A DNA stretch of 64,000 nucleotides, taken from NCBI GenBank assembly GCA_029433475.1, contig JAQTIE010000010.1, positions 186,174-250,173 of the forward strand, read 5' to 3'. The notes below the pieces were generated by a model. It searched no databases and had not been told where the DNA came from. It saw only the letters and a list, made by a program, of their open reading frames with translations. The stretch's first letter is position 1; every line of letters starts with the position of its first letter. The DNA comes from Neisseriaceae bacterium ESL0693. Lineage in GTDB: Bacteria > Pseudomonadota > Gammaproteobacteria > Burkholderiales > Neisseriaceae. Shown here piece by piece: positions 56,197 through 64,000 of the stretch. Position numbers and translations under genes: made by a program.

Positions 56197-56580
56197 ATGA
56201 CTCTTGCTTACTGGTGTGTCTTTATTGCGATGCTGCTGCCGTGGCTGGCGGCGGCTTATGCTAAAAAAGAAGGTGGTTTCACGTCTCTGAACAATCATCA
56301 GCCGCGTGACTTTATGGCGCATACAGAAGGAAAAGCGGCCAGAGCCAATGCAGCGCAGCAAAATGGCTTTGAAGTTTTTGCGCCGTTTGCGGCAGCAGTG
56401 ATTATTGCCCATGCAACGGGTAATGCGGCGCAGGCAACCATCAATTTCTGGAGTGTGTTGTTTATTTTCAGCCGCATTGCTTATACCTGGTGTTATATCC
56501 ATGATCGTGCCTTTGCGCGTTCGGCCGTCTGGGCAGGTGGTATTTTATGTATTGTGGCGCTGTTTATTGCGGCTATTTAG
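56197..56580 (+). CDS. MAPEG-family membrane protein
   Basis: A 127-aa four-helix membrane protein of the MAPEG family (relatives of microsomal glutathione transferase). Segments are WCVFIAMLLPWLAAAY, the family FEVFAPFAAAVIIAHATG stretch with RANAAQQNGFE before it, VLFIFSRIAYTWCYIHDR and VWAGGILCIVALFIAAI. The conserved ARAxxAQ-N-x-x-E region is present. In bacteria the role is unsettled; glutathione-dependent detoxification is possible. It is a single gene converging with comEA. Confidence 0.85.
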   Translation: MTLAYWCVFIAMLLPWLAAAYAKKEGGFTSLNNHQPRDFMAHTEGKAARANAAQQNGFEVFAPFAAAVIIAHATGNAAQATINFWSVLFIFSRIAYTWCYIHDRAFARSAVWAGGILCIVALFIAAI

Positions 56581-56716
56581 TTTATGGTGTTTGTTTCCGG
56601 GCAACCAGATGATGATCATTTGGTTGTCCGGTTTGGCTGTTAATTAAGATACTGGCTTTAGTGTTGCATCAATGCGGATATTGTTTGCAGATTAAGCCGG
56701 TTTTCATGCTCAGGAG

Positions 56717-57067
56717 TTATCGGGGTTGGGTAATCGGCTTTGCGGCTCGATAAGTGATGGCTTTATTCGCTTTATGGGTTGTTTTGGCGCTGTCAGCTAT
56801 GGATGTGGTGCCCAAGTGCTCATCAACGCTGATCTCATTTTTCAGTTTTTCATAAATTTTCGGGCCAATACCTTTAACCTTGGTGAGGTCTTCTTTGCGC
56901 TGAAAAGCACCATGTGTATGCCGGTATTCCACAATGGCTCTGGCTTTAACTGCACCGATATGCGGCAGTTTTTGTAAGGTGTCTGCCGCAGCGGTATTGA
57001 TGTTGACCTTGGCCTGAACGTGGGTAAGAGAAAAAATTAATATCCATAAAATGATTAATTTTTTCAT
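56717..57067 (-). CDS. comEA: ComEA-like helix-hairpin-helix DNA-binding protein
   Basis: A 116-aa periplasmic protein with signal peptide (to HVQA near residue 19) and two helix-hairpin-helix motifs: VNINTAAADTLQKLPHIGAV and LTKVKGIGPKIYEKLKNEIS. It binds incoming DNA during natural transformation. A polar C-terminal tail follows (KTTHKANKAITYRAAKPIT). Neisserial ComE proteins have the same plan. Single gene with RBS GGAG upstream. Its presence supports competence, although uptake sequences are rare in this window. Confidence 0.87.
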   Translation of the reverse strand: MKKLIILWILIFSLTHVQAKVNINTAAADTLQKLPHIGAVKARAIVEYRHTHGAFQRKEDLTKVKGIGPKIYEKLKNEISVDEHLGTTSIADSAKTTHKANKAITYRAAKPITQPR

Positions 57068-57440
57068 TTTCTCTCCTTTATTTTTCTTAAAAAGACCAAA
57101 AGCATAATATAAATAAATGACGATAACAAGTTATTTTCAGTTAAAAATCCGGCCATGATATTGCGCCGGATTGATTGCTATTACTGAAGCAGTAATTTTT
57201 ATCATTGATGATTTTTTGTATTAACAAGGTGATAAAATACGATCCATTCATCAACCCGAATCAGCCATGATTGTGGTGATTGATATATACATCAGTGAAT
57301 CATTAAATCCGGATGATTCAACCTTGATCATCTTGAAGTACACAGCCAAAATCCGGATAATTCAGGTCTGGATTTTCTTTACTTCATCAAAAGCAGAGAC
57401 TGATTAAAAACAGTTATATACCATAAAAAGGTTTTTCAAT
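57068..57440. other. Divergent promoter region comEA/tkt
   Basis: AT-rich. AATCCGGC (57146-57153) and GCCGGATT (57165-57172) form a hairpin; read on the minus strand it is followed by TTTTTAA, so it resembles a terminator 80 bp upstream of comEA. No gene or other RNA recognised. Confidence 0.45.
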
Positions 57441-59423
57441 ATGGCTTCACAGCTTGCCAATGCAATTCGTTTTCTGTCTATCGATGCCATCGAACAGGCT
57501 CAATCTGGTCACCCGGGCGCGCCCATGGGTATGGCAGAAATGGCTACGGTATTATGGCGTGAATTTCTTCACCACAATCCATCCAACCCAAAATTTTATA
57601 ATCGTGATCGTTTTGTTTTATCCAATGGTCATGCCTCCATGCTGCAATACAGTCTCTTGCATCTGACTGGTTATAATCTTGGCATTGAAGACCTGAAAAA
57701 CTTCCGCCAGCTGCACAGTAAAACCCCCGGGCATCCGGAATATGGCTATGCCGAAGGGGTGGAAACTACTACTGGCCCATTAGGTCAGGGCATTGGCAAT
57801 GCGGTAGGTATGGCGCTGGCTGAAAAAATACTGGCGGCTCAATTTAATAAGCCTGATTTTGCTATTGTGGATCATTACACCTATGCTTTTGTCGGCGATG
57901 GTTGCCTGATGGAAGGTATTTCCCATGAAGTCTGCTCTTTGGCGGGTACGCTGGGTTTGGGCAAATTGATTGTACTTTATGATGACAATAATATTTCCAT
58001 TGATGGCAAAACCGACAATTGGTTCAGTGAAAATATTCCCGAACGCTTTGAGGCTTATCAATGGCACGTGGTGGCGAATGTGGATGGTCATGATGAGGCC
58101 GCTATCCGCGCCGCCATCACAGCAGCCAGAGCAGAAACCAGCAAGCCTTCGATTATCTGCTGTAAAACCAGAATCGGTAAAGGAGCAGCCAACAAAGAAG
58201 GCAGCCATAAAACCCATGGGGCGCCATTGGGTGCGGCAGAAATTACCGCTACGCGTGAGGCATTAAACTGGCCTTATCCGGCGTTTACCATTCCGGCTGA
58301 GATTTATCAGGCATGGGATGCCAAAGAACAAGGTCAGAAGACAGAAGCGCAATGGAATGATCTCTTTGGACGCTATCAGGCAGCCTATCCACAGGAAGCA
58401 GCGGAATTTATCCGGCGCATGCAGGGGCAGTTACCGGAAACATTTGATCAGCATGTGCAACAGGCGCTGGCGCAGGTATGCCAGCAAGCGGAAAAAATCG
58501 CTACCCGCAAAGCCAGTCAGAACAGTATTGAAATTCTGGCCGGCATCTTACCCGAACTGGTGGGCGGTTCAGCTGATTTAACTCCGTCTAATCTGACCAG
58601 CTGGTCTGGCAGTCAGTCAATCACGGCAGCCGATGCCGCGGGTAACTATATTCATTACGGCGTACGTGAATTCGGGATGTGTGCCATCATGAATGGCCTG
58701 ACTTTACATGGCGGCATCAGACCTTTTGGCGCCACGTTTCTGATGTTCAGTGAGTATGCCCGTAATGCGTTACGCATGGCGGCACTGATGAAGATTAATC
58801 CGGTTTTTGTGTTTACACATGATTCGATTGGTCTGGGCGAAGATGGTCCTACCCATCAGCCGGTTGAGCAGATCGCTACTTTGCGGCTGATTCCAAACAT
58901 GAGTGTATGGCGTCCGTGTGACAGTGCTGAATCACTGGTTGCCTGGGCCGAGGCCATCAAAGCCGATGATCACCCAAGCTGTCTGATTTTCAGTCGTCAG
59001 GGTTTGCCTTTCATGCCGCGCGATGCAAAACAGCTGGCTGATATTCGTCGTGGTGGTTATGTGTTAAAAGCACAGGCAGAAGCGCAGGCGGTGATTATCG
59101 CCACAGGCTCGGAAGTTGCTTTGGCGGTAGAAGCACAGGCCAGGCTGGCAGAACAGCAGATCAGGGTTAATGTGGTTTCTATGCCCAATACCCGTATTTT
59201 TGATCAGCAGGATCGGGCTTATCAGAACAGCGTTTTGCCTGATCATCTGCCGCGTATTGCCATTGAGGCCGGGGTTAGCGATGGCTGGTATAAGTATGTC
59301 GGCACTCAGGGCGCTGTTATCGGGATTGACCGCTTTGGCGAATCAGCACCGGCAGAACAATTGTTTAAAGAATTCGGTTTCACGGTAGATCATGTGATCG
59401 AAGTGGTTAAAAACGTTTTGTAA
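57441..59423 (+). CDS. tkt: Transketolase
   Basis: Thiamine-diphosphate enzyme that moves two-carbon units in the pentose phosphate pathway. The 660-aa protein has the three standard domains: [18 protein letters not shown], the TPP motif [16 protein letters not shown]...[23 protein letters not shown], and a C-terminal domain with [13 protein letters not shown]. It ends before a strong terminator. With tal at 23.6 kb it gives the non-oxidative branch. Single gene. Confidence 0.96.
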   Translation: MASQLANAIRFLSIDAIEQAQSGHPGAPMGMAEMATVLWREFLHHNPSNPKFYNRDRFVLSNGHASMLQYSLLHLTGYNLGIEDLKNFRQLHSKTPGHPEYGYAEGVETTTGPLGQGIGNAVGMALAEKILAAQFNKPDFAIVDHYTYAFVGDGCLMEGISHEVCSLAGTLGLGKLIVLYDDNNISIDGKTDNWFSENIPERFEAYQWHVVANVDGHDEAAIRAAITAARAETSKPSIICCKTRIGKGAANKEGSHKTHGAPLGAAEITATREALNWPYPAFTIPAEIYQAWDAKEQGQKTEAQWNDLFGRYQAAYPQEAAEFIRRMQGQLPETFDQHVQQALAQVCQQAEKIATRKASQNSIEILAGILPELVGGSADLTPSNLTSWSGSQSITAADAAGNYIHYGVREFGMCAIMNGLTLHGGIRPFGATFLMFSEYARNALRMAALMKINPVFVFTHDSIGLGEDGPTHQPVEQIATLRLIPNMSVWRPCDSAESLVAWAEAIKADDHPSCLIFSRQGLPFMPRDAKQLADIRRGGYVLKAQAEAQAVIIATGSEVALAVEAQARLAEQQIRVNVVSMPNTRIFDQQDRAYQNSVLPDHLPRIAIEAGVSDGWYKYVGTQGAVIGIDRFGESAPAEQLFKEFGFTVDHVIEVVKNVL

Positions 59424-59470
59424 TTCAGTTGTAGCATCTGATATCTGATCAGAAAACGCTGAATGTATTC

Positions 59471-59510
59471 AGGCTGAATGGTAAGTAATACCATTCAGCC
59501 TTATTTTTTA
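59471..59510 (+). terminator. tkt terminator
   Basis: AGGCTGAATGGTA (59471-59483) pairs perfectly with TACCATTCAGCCT (59489-59501), followed by TATTTTTTA. Confidence 0.93.
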
Positions 59511-59775
59511 TATTCAGAAAATCAATAGCGGTGATTTGGTGTGAATTAAGATAATAATTTTAAAATAGATAATATAAATCAGTGTTTAAACTTGAATTGA
59601 CCGGCATAGGATAGTTGTGTATTTGGCGATAGCTTGCAGCCCTGTACCCTACTGAGAAACATTCTGCTTTGGTTTGGTTTCTAATCTGATAAACACATCA
59701 ATGATATGTTTCTGAATATTGCTTTGCTTGGGCGCCTGCTGCTGGCAAAAGACAGGCGTCTTGATCTCAGGTCAT
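59511..59775. other. Intergenic between two terminators
   Basis: No feature recognised. It separates the tkt and nlpD terminators of convergent transcripts. Confidence 0.4.
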
Positions 59776-59811
59776 AAAAAAACCACAACAGGCATCAATG
59801 GTCTGTTGTGG
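59776..59811 (-). terminator. nlpD terminator
   Basis: CCACAACAG (59783-59791) pairs with CTGTTGTGG (59803-59811), followed on the minus strand by seven T. It lies 20 bp beyond the stop. Confidence 0.92.
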
Positions 59812-59830
59812 CTGGATAAAATCTGTCTGA

Positions 59831-60784
59831 TCAGGGCAAAAAGCGGCTGGGATTTTGCGGGGTGCCGTTTTCGCGCAATTCAAAATGCAGCTGGTTACGC
59901 TTGGCATCGGTATTGCCCATGGTGGCAATCTGCTGCCCGCGTTTGACTTGCTGGCCTTCTTTAACCAATAAATTCTGATTGTGACCATAGGCAGTCAGAT
60001 AGGTTTGATTGTGTTGAATGATGATCAGGTTACCATAACCGCGCAGCCCCGAACCGGAATAAACCACTTTACCGGCAGCTGCGGCAAAAATCGGTTGGCC
60101 GGCATTACCCGCATAATCAATGCCTTTGCTGTCGTTGCTGAACGGGGTCAGGATATTGGTGCTGGTGGTGGGGCGCTGCCATTCAATACCGCCGACAGTA
60201 CGGCTGCTGCCATTTTTAACGGTTTGACTGGTGGTCACGGTGGTGGCAACAGCGGCAGGCGCTGGGCTGGGGGTGGCTGCCGGCGCGGTTGTGGTGGCCG
60301 TAGTGGTGACTGTGGTACTGCGCACGGTATTGGGCGGCGCCACATAGCCTTCCGGTTTCACCCGCAATACTGAACCGAGTTTAACGGTGTTATCGACAAT
60401 ATTATTCCAGCTGCGCAGGTTATCCTGACTAATCTGAAAGCGCTTGGCAATATTATAAACAGTGTCACCTGTTTGTACGGTATAGGTTGAGGCGGTGATG
60501 TCGACCGGTGCATAATTGGGTACGTAGCTGCCGCCGGCTGTGGCCGGATAAGGCGGCGCGGCAGTGGCATTATTATCAGACGGATAGGCCACGCTATTGC
60601 CAGCAGGCGGGGTATAAGGCGCACTACCATAAGGATTGTCGGCGGCTGCGGTTCCAGCCGTTGCTGTATCGGTATTACTGCCGCCGGTTTCAGCTGGTGC
60701 GGCCGGTTGCTGCATAAAGGAACAGGCACTCAGTGCCAATGCCATTAAACACCAGCCAGAACGAATAGCGGTTATTTTCAACAT
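59831..60784 (-). CDS. nlpD: NlpD-like LysM/LytM lipoprotein, amidase activator
   Basis: Outer-membrane lipoprotein (lipobox LSAC, cysteine 21) of 317 aa. After a low-complexity Ala/Thr/Pro linker comes a LysM domain (YTVQTGDTVYNIAKRFQIS, about 100-145), a second linker, and a C-terminal LytM domain from about residue 205. The LytM zinc site is degenerate: the first ligand histidine is lysine in SKGIDYAG and the HxH pair reads QLH in NQLHFELR. That is the mark of NlpD/EnvC activators, which switch on AmiC-type amidases for cell separation without cutting peptidoglycan themselves. Activity loss is read from the sequence; the target amidase is inferred. Confidence 0.87.
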   Translation of the reverse strand: MLKITAIRSGWCLMALALSACSFMQQPAAPAETGGSNTDTATAGTAAADNPYGSAPYTPPAGNSVAYPSDNNATAAPPYPATAGGSYVPNYAPVDITASTYTVQTGDTVYNIAKRFQISQDNLRSWNNIVDNTVKLGSVLRVKPEGYVAPPNTVRSTTVTTTATTTAPAATPSPAPAAVATTVTTSQTVKNGSSRTVGGIEWQRPTTSTNILTPFSNDSKGIDYAGNAGQPIFAAAAGKVVYSGSGLRGYGNLIIIQHNQTYLTAYGHNQNLLVKEGQQVKRGQQIATMGNTDAKRNQLHFELRENGTPQNPSRFLP

Positions 60785-60933
60785 AACGATTCACCTTGAT
60801 AATTGCAATATTCTGACCTGATTAAGTTTTGATCTTAATTTCAGGTGATTCAAGCGGTATCATAAACAAAGCCTGCAAGCCTGCACAATACCTAACAATG
60901 TATTTTAACGCAATAACGATTGTGCCATCAGCT

Positions 60934-61824
60934 TTAAGTGTTCAATTCTTTCTGAGCAATCGCCCAGTCATACAGGGCTTTTTTCTGGGCATGACAGATT
61001 TCGGCCGCAAGCGTGGCAGCCTGTTTGGTGGGCAATGCCTGACTCAGAATCTGCATGACGCGCATGGCCTCTTGCGACAGACCAGTAGGTTTTTCTGCCG
61101 CCGCCGGATGCAGCACCAACACCATTTCACCGCGGCTGTGGTTATCATCGGCCTGTAATTTGGCTTCAATCTCAGCCACCGTACCGGTTAAATAGGTTTC
61201 ATGACTTTTACTGATTTCGCGCGCCAGCAATAAAGAGCGGTCAGCAAACAGCTGCTTCATCTGCTGCAAGGTTTCTTTAATCCGGTGCGGAGTTTCAAAC
61301 ATCACCACAGCAAAGGGCGCTTTCAGCCACTGACGCAGACATTTTTCACGCTCGCCGCTTTTGGCCGGCAGAAAACCGGCAAAATAAAAATCCGACTGCG
61401 CTACACCGGCCACACTCAAAGCCGCCATGACGGCGCTGGCACCAGCCACCGGCACCACGGCAAAACCTGCTTCGCGCACTCGCGTGGCCAGCCGCGCACC
61501 AGGGTCACACACGGCCGGTGTGCCGGCATCGGATACCTGAGCCACCACCTGGCCGGCCTGAAGTGCACTGATGACTTTGGCCGCCATGCTCTGCTCATTT
61601 TGTTCGCGCACGCTGATCAATTTGCTGCTTAAACCATAAGCATGCAATAGTTTCTGGGTAACACGGGTGTCTTCGGCACAGATCAGATCGGCCCGGCTTA
61701 ATACCGCCAGGGCACGCACACTCAGATCAGCCAGATTGCCGATGGGTGTCGCCACCACATAAAGGGTTTGCGGTACAATACTGCTGATGGCTTTTTGATA
61801 ATGGGTTTGCATGATAGGGTTCAC
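60934..61824 (-). CDS. rsmI: 16S rRNA (cytidine-1402-2'-O) methyltransferase
   Basis: SAM-dependent methyltransferase that modifies C1402 in the decoding centre. It has the tetrapyrrole-methylase fold with LYVVATPIGNLADLSVRAL, ICAEDTRVTQKLL, VSDAGTPAVCDPGARL and FFAGFLP-type YFAGFLPAKSGERE. The 296-aa frame opens with GTG; the ATG at 61812 is an equal choice. It is divergent from yraN as in enterics, where rsmI lies next to lpoA, yraN, diaA, dolP. lpoA is missing here. Confidence 0.94.
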   Translation of the reverse strand: MNPIMQTHYQKAISSIVPQTLYVVATPIGNLADLSVRALAVLSRADLICAEDTRVTQKLLHAYGLSSKLISVREQNEQSMAAKVISALQAGQVVAQVSDAGTPAVCDPGARLATRVREAGFAVVPVAGASAVMAALSVAGVAQSDFYFAGFLPAKSGEREKCLRQWLKAPFAVVMFETPHRIKETLQQMKQLFADRSLLLAREISKSHETYLTGTVAEIEAKLQADDNHSRGEMVLVLHPAAAEKPTGLSQEAMRVMQILSQALPTKQAATLAAEICHAQKKALYDWAIAQKELNT

Positions 61825-61936
61825 GTTGACTGATGTGGCCTTTTCAGGCGGATCATGTCAGTTCACTTCAATGGGCAGTAAATGCGTACTATACCACGAT
61901 GGCTATAGCCAGATACAGGACAATACACCAGACATC

Positions 61937-62281
61937 ATGCGTTTGAATCATGCACAAGGACAGGCTGCCGAAAATGCGGCGCTGACCTTTTTACAGGCTC
62001 AGGGATTAACATTGCAGGCACGCAACTGGCATTGCCGTTTTGGTGAAATTGATCTGATCATGCAAGACGGCGATTGCCTGGTGTTTATCGAGGTACGCTA
62101 TCGCAAACAACACACCTTTGGCGGTGCGGCCGCCAGTATTGATGCCCGAAAACTGGCCAGACTTTATCGCAGTGCAGAATATTATTTACAGCAAAAAGCC
62201 ATTACTTGTCCCTGCCGTCTGGATGCGGTGATACTGCAAGGTGATGATGCACCCCAGTGGCTGCGCAACATTACCTGCTAA
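61937..62281 (+). CDS. yraN: YraN/UPF0102 family nuclease-like protein
   Basis: A 114-aa protein with a PD-(D/E)xK-like core: RFGEIDLIMQDGDCLVFIEV carries the acidic residues, followed by RYRKQHTFGGAAASIDARK. An N-terminal helix (AENAALTFLQAQGLTLQARN) precedes it. The ATG at 61937 gives family length; the frame opens from 61811 and overlaps the start of rsmI. Function in the family is unknown. It precedes diaA by 28 bp and is probably cotranscribed. Confidence 0.85.
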   Translation: MRLNHAQGQAAENAALTFLQAQGLTLQARNWHCRFGEIDLIMQDGDCLVFIEVRYRKQHTFGGAAASIDARKLARLYRSAEYYLQQKAITCPCRLDAVILQGDDAPQWLRNITC

Positions 62282-62309
62282 CCTGATTAACCCATGAGTC
62301 TATAAAATC

Positions 62310-62897
62310 ATGACTGAATCTGCTTTTATCCGCCGGCATTTTAATGAAAGCGTACAGCTTTTAAACGAATGTACCGATTTACTGGCCGAACCGATCGCTG
62401 AAGTGGCACAAGGCATTCTGATGGCACTGATGAGCGATGGTAAACTTCTGATCGCCGGCAATGGTGCTTATGCCTCGTTATCCAATACGCTGGCGGCTTA
62501 TATGGTTACGCGTCTGCAAGATGAAAGAATGGGACTGGCGGCCTTGTCATTATGCAATAACCCTTCAGTGATGAGTGCTTTTGGCGGTACCTTGTCTGAA
62601 CAGGTGTTTGCCAAACAGGTACATGCTCTGGGTAAACAGCATGATATGCTGTGTGTGTTATCCGCTGACGGCCAGTGTGTGAATCTGACCCATGCGATTC
62701 ATGCCGCACATGAGCGCGATATGCATGTGGTGGCGATCACTGGTGGCAGTGGCGGCGAAATTGCGGCCTTATTGCAGGATAACGATTTCTGGCTCAATAT
62801 CCCCAGTGATCACGCCTTGCGTGTACTGGAAGCGCATCAGGTGACCATTCATGCGCTGTGTGCCCAGATTGACCAGATCCTGCTGGGCAGTTTATAA
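62310..62897 (+). CDS. diaA: DiaA-like SIS-domain protein
   Basis: A 195-aa SIS-fold protein of the DiaA/GmhA group. DiaA binds DnaA and promotes timely replication start; GmhA isomerises sedoheptulose 7-phosphate. It has the SIS pattern KLLIAGNGAYASLSNTLAAY, LSADGQCVNLTHAI and VAITGGSGGEIAALLQ with SDHALRVLEAHQVTIHALC at the end. The order yraN-diaA-dolP matches the E. coli chromosome and favours DiaA. GNGAYAS in place of the usual GNGGSAA, and LSADGQC in place of the usual ISTSGxS loop, suggest altered substrate binding. GmhA activity is not excluded. Confidence 0.7.
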   Translation: MTESAFIRRHFNESVQLLNECTDLLAEPIAEVAQGILMALMSDGKLLIAGNGAYASLSNTLAAYMVTRLQDERMGLAALSLCNNPSVMSAFGGTLSEQVFAKQVHALGKQHDMLCVLSADGQCVNLTHAIHAAHERDMHVVAITGGSGGEIAALLQDNDFWLNIPSDHALRVLEAHQVTIHALCAQIDQILLGSL

Positions 62898-62946
62898 CCC
62901 TGATTTGCAGTTGTTTTTATCTACTTAGAAATACCAGGAATAAAAT

Positions 62947-63588
62947 ATGAAAAATTATGTATCTGCTTTACTGCTCGGGCTGGCCTTAACGGCTTCACTC
63001 AATGGTTGTGCGGCACTGGTGGTGGGCGGCGGCGCGACCGCAGGAACATTAACCGCCACTGACCGGCGTACCACCGGCGCCCAGACAGATGATCAGATCA
63101 TGGAATTGCGGATTAAAAATTCAGGTCTGTCATATTTAAACAATCAACCGCTGACCAATGATATCAAGCCAACTTTATCCGTAATCAGCTATAACCGCCA
63201 GATTCTATTATTGGGGTTGGTGAATAATGAAGCCGATAAAAACCAGATTGAACGCATTGCGCGCTCACAGCAGGCGGCACAACAGGTATATAACTATATT
63301 GAGGTGATCAATCAGAACCGTTCTCTTGGCCATGTCACCAATGACACTTGGGTTACCTCAAAAATCCGCACCAATCTACTCAAAGCCAAAGGCATTTCGT
63401 CCAACCACCTGAAAGTAGTCACCTTCAATGGCGTCACTTACGCCATGGGTATTCTGACACCGGCAGAACAGAATATCGCTACCGAAGCCATCAGCACCAC
63501 CTCAGGGGTGCAAAAGGTAGTTACCCTGTATCAGACCTTTGAACCGGTGAATCTGCCTCAGACGGGTAATCAGGCCAGTGCGATGTAA
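62947..63588 (+). CDS. dolP: DolP (YraP/GNA2091-like) dual BON-domain lipoprotein
   Basis: Outer-membrane lipoprotein (lipobox LNGC, cysteine 21) of 213 aa with two BON domains: the first about 50-115 (RIKNSGLSYLNNQPLTNDIK, LLGLVNNEADKNQIERIARS), the second about 125-195 (DTWVTSKIRTNLLKAKGISS, VKVVTF-type LKVVTFNGVTYAMGILTPAE). DolP binds anionic lipids at division sites and supports the BAM complex. The neisserial homologue, GNA2091, is a vaccine fusion partner. It starts 49 bp after diaA; the trio yraN-diaA-dolP is conserved. Confidence 0.92.
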   Translation: MKNYVSALLLGLALTASLNGCAALVVGGGATAGTLTATDRRTTGAQTDDQIMELRIKNSGLSYLNNQPLTNDIKPTLSVISYNRQILLLGLVNNEADKNQIERIARSQQAAQQVYNYIEVINQNRSLGHVTNDTWVTSKIRTNLLKAKGISSNHLKVVTFNGVTYAMGILTPAEQNIATEAISTTSGVQKVVTLYQTFEPVNLPQTGNQASAM

Positions 63589-63725
63589 ATAGCCACAGCC
63601 ACCCTGCGGCGGATAACAGGACAAGGTGGCGGCGGCAACAGGCAAAATATTGGCATAACCTTCGATTTACGTATAATATCTCGCGCTTAACCGATATTCC
63701 GGCATTTTTTGAGGACACGCAGTCT

Positions 63726-64000
63726 ATGAGTGACAAACCCACAGCGGCAAAAGCCAGTAACAGCAAAAAACGGGGTTTAAAACGGGGCTTGAGTCTGTAT
63801 ACCAAAATTATCCTGACATTGCTGTTGCTTCTGGCACTGGCAACGGCAGCGTTTGTATATAATGCATGGCGGCAGCTCACATTGAGTAATGCAACCAATG
63901 ACATTAATGTACAACCACTGGCCGCCAGCGTTGAGATGCTGACGCCCACCGGCGCCCAAAACAGCAATGGCGTCTTTATCCCGCCGGCGCAACCAGCATC
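63726..64000 (+). CDS. Membrane protein, truncated by window end
   Basis: The first 91 residues of a longer protein. A basic, lysine-rich N-terminus (KASNSKKRGLKRGLSLYTK) precedes one membrane segment (IILTLLLLLALATAAFVYNAW), after which a periplasmic part begins (NDINVQPLAASVEMLTPTGA). GAGGA lies upstream of the ATG. It looks like a bitopic envelope protein. No family is recognised from the visible part. Confidence 0.7.
   Translation, partial: MSDKPTAAKASNSKKRGLKRGLSLYTKIILTLLLLLALATAAFVYNAWRQLTLSNATNDINVQPLAASVEMLTPTGAQNSNGVFIPPAQPA

Overview
The window looks like a chromosomal segment of a Neisseriaceae bacterium, by eye roughly 40-45% G+C with very AT-rich gaps. Pointers to the family are a MisR/MisS-type two-component pair, a PglL-type O-oligosaccharyltransferase, the kdsD-kdsC-lptC-lptA-lptB run, his genes followed by tatABC, and a DolP (GNA2091-like) locus. 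Base composition, a type I-F CRISPR array and the near absence of DNA uptake sequences would fit a host-associated genus such as Snodgrassella; the genus is an inference.

Layout. 0-4.3 kb: a Fur-box-preceded iron cassette (FepA-type receptor, periplasmic siderophore esterase, siderophore-interacting ferric reductase). 4.3-11.9 kb: housekeeping genes (ubiB, a HugZ/HutZ haem protein, obg, rpmA, rplU, ispB), with a 1.1 kb gap between obg and rpmA that holds a gene remnant. 11.9-13.4 kb: tRNA-Arg(CCT), a wrecked P4-type integrase and a HicAB toxin-antitoxin pair. 13.6-17.8 kb: a galactofuranose-type glycan locus (glf plus two glycosyltransferases). 18.2-24.7 kb: an MFS transporter, a PmrAB-type system divergent from an eptA lipid A phosphoethanolamine transferase with a PmrA box between them, and transaldolase. 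24.9-28.2 kb: Kdo synthesis and Lpt export genes. 28.4-32.6 kb: hypothetical genes, an unexplained self-complementary stretch, a TerC/CorC-type membrane protein with a probable attenuator and leader peptide, and engB. 32.8-37.4 kb: yccF, misSR, pglL. 37.5-47.3 kb: tatABC and hisE, I, F, A, H and B, with a GltIJKL-type amino-acid ABC transporter inside the his series. 47.6-49.8 kb: phoH, maf and a small lipoprotein. 49.8-53.9 kb: accessory DNA with gene remnants, a 135-bp tandem repeat, a coupled 24-aa/88-aa gene pair and an 8-repeat type I-F CRISPR array followed by a decayed second leader and repeat. 54-64 kb: Spy-like protein, pgk, MAPEG, comEA, tkt, nlpD, rsmI, yraN, diaA, dolP and a truncated membrane protein.

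Together the genes describe a Gram-negative envelope under stress and iron control: LPS core and lipid A modification (kds, lpt, eptA/PmrAB), surface glycans (glf locus, pglL), Tat export, envelope-stress sensing (MisRS, Spy-like, DolP, NlpD) and piracy of foreign siderophores. The least explained stretches are 28.93-29.14 kb (structured, no gene), 31.6-31.8 kb (leader ORF overlapping a terminator) and 51.7-53.9 kb (repeats, small ORFs, CRISPR).
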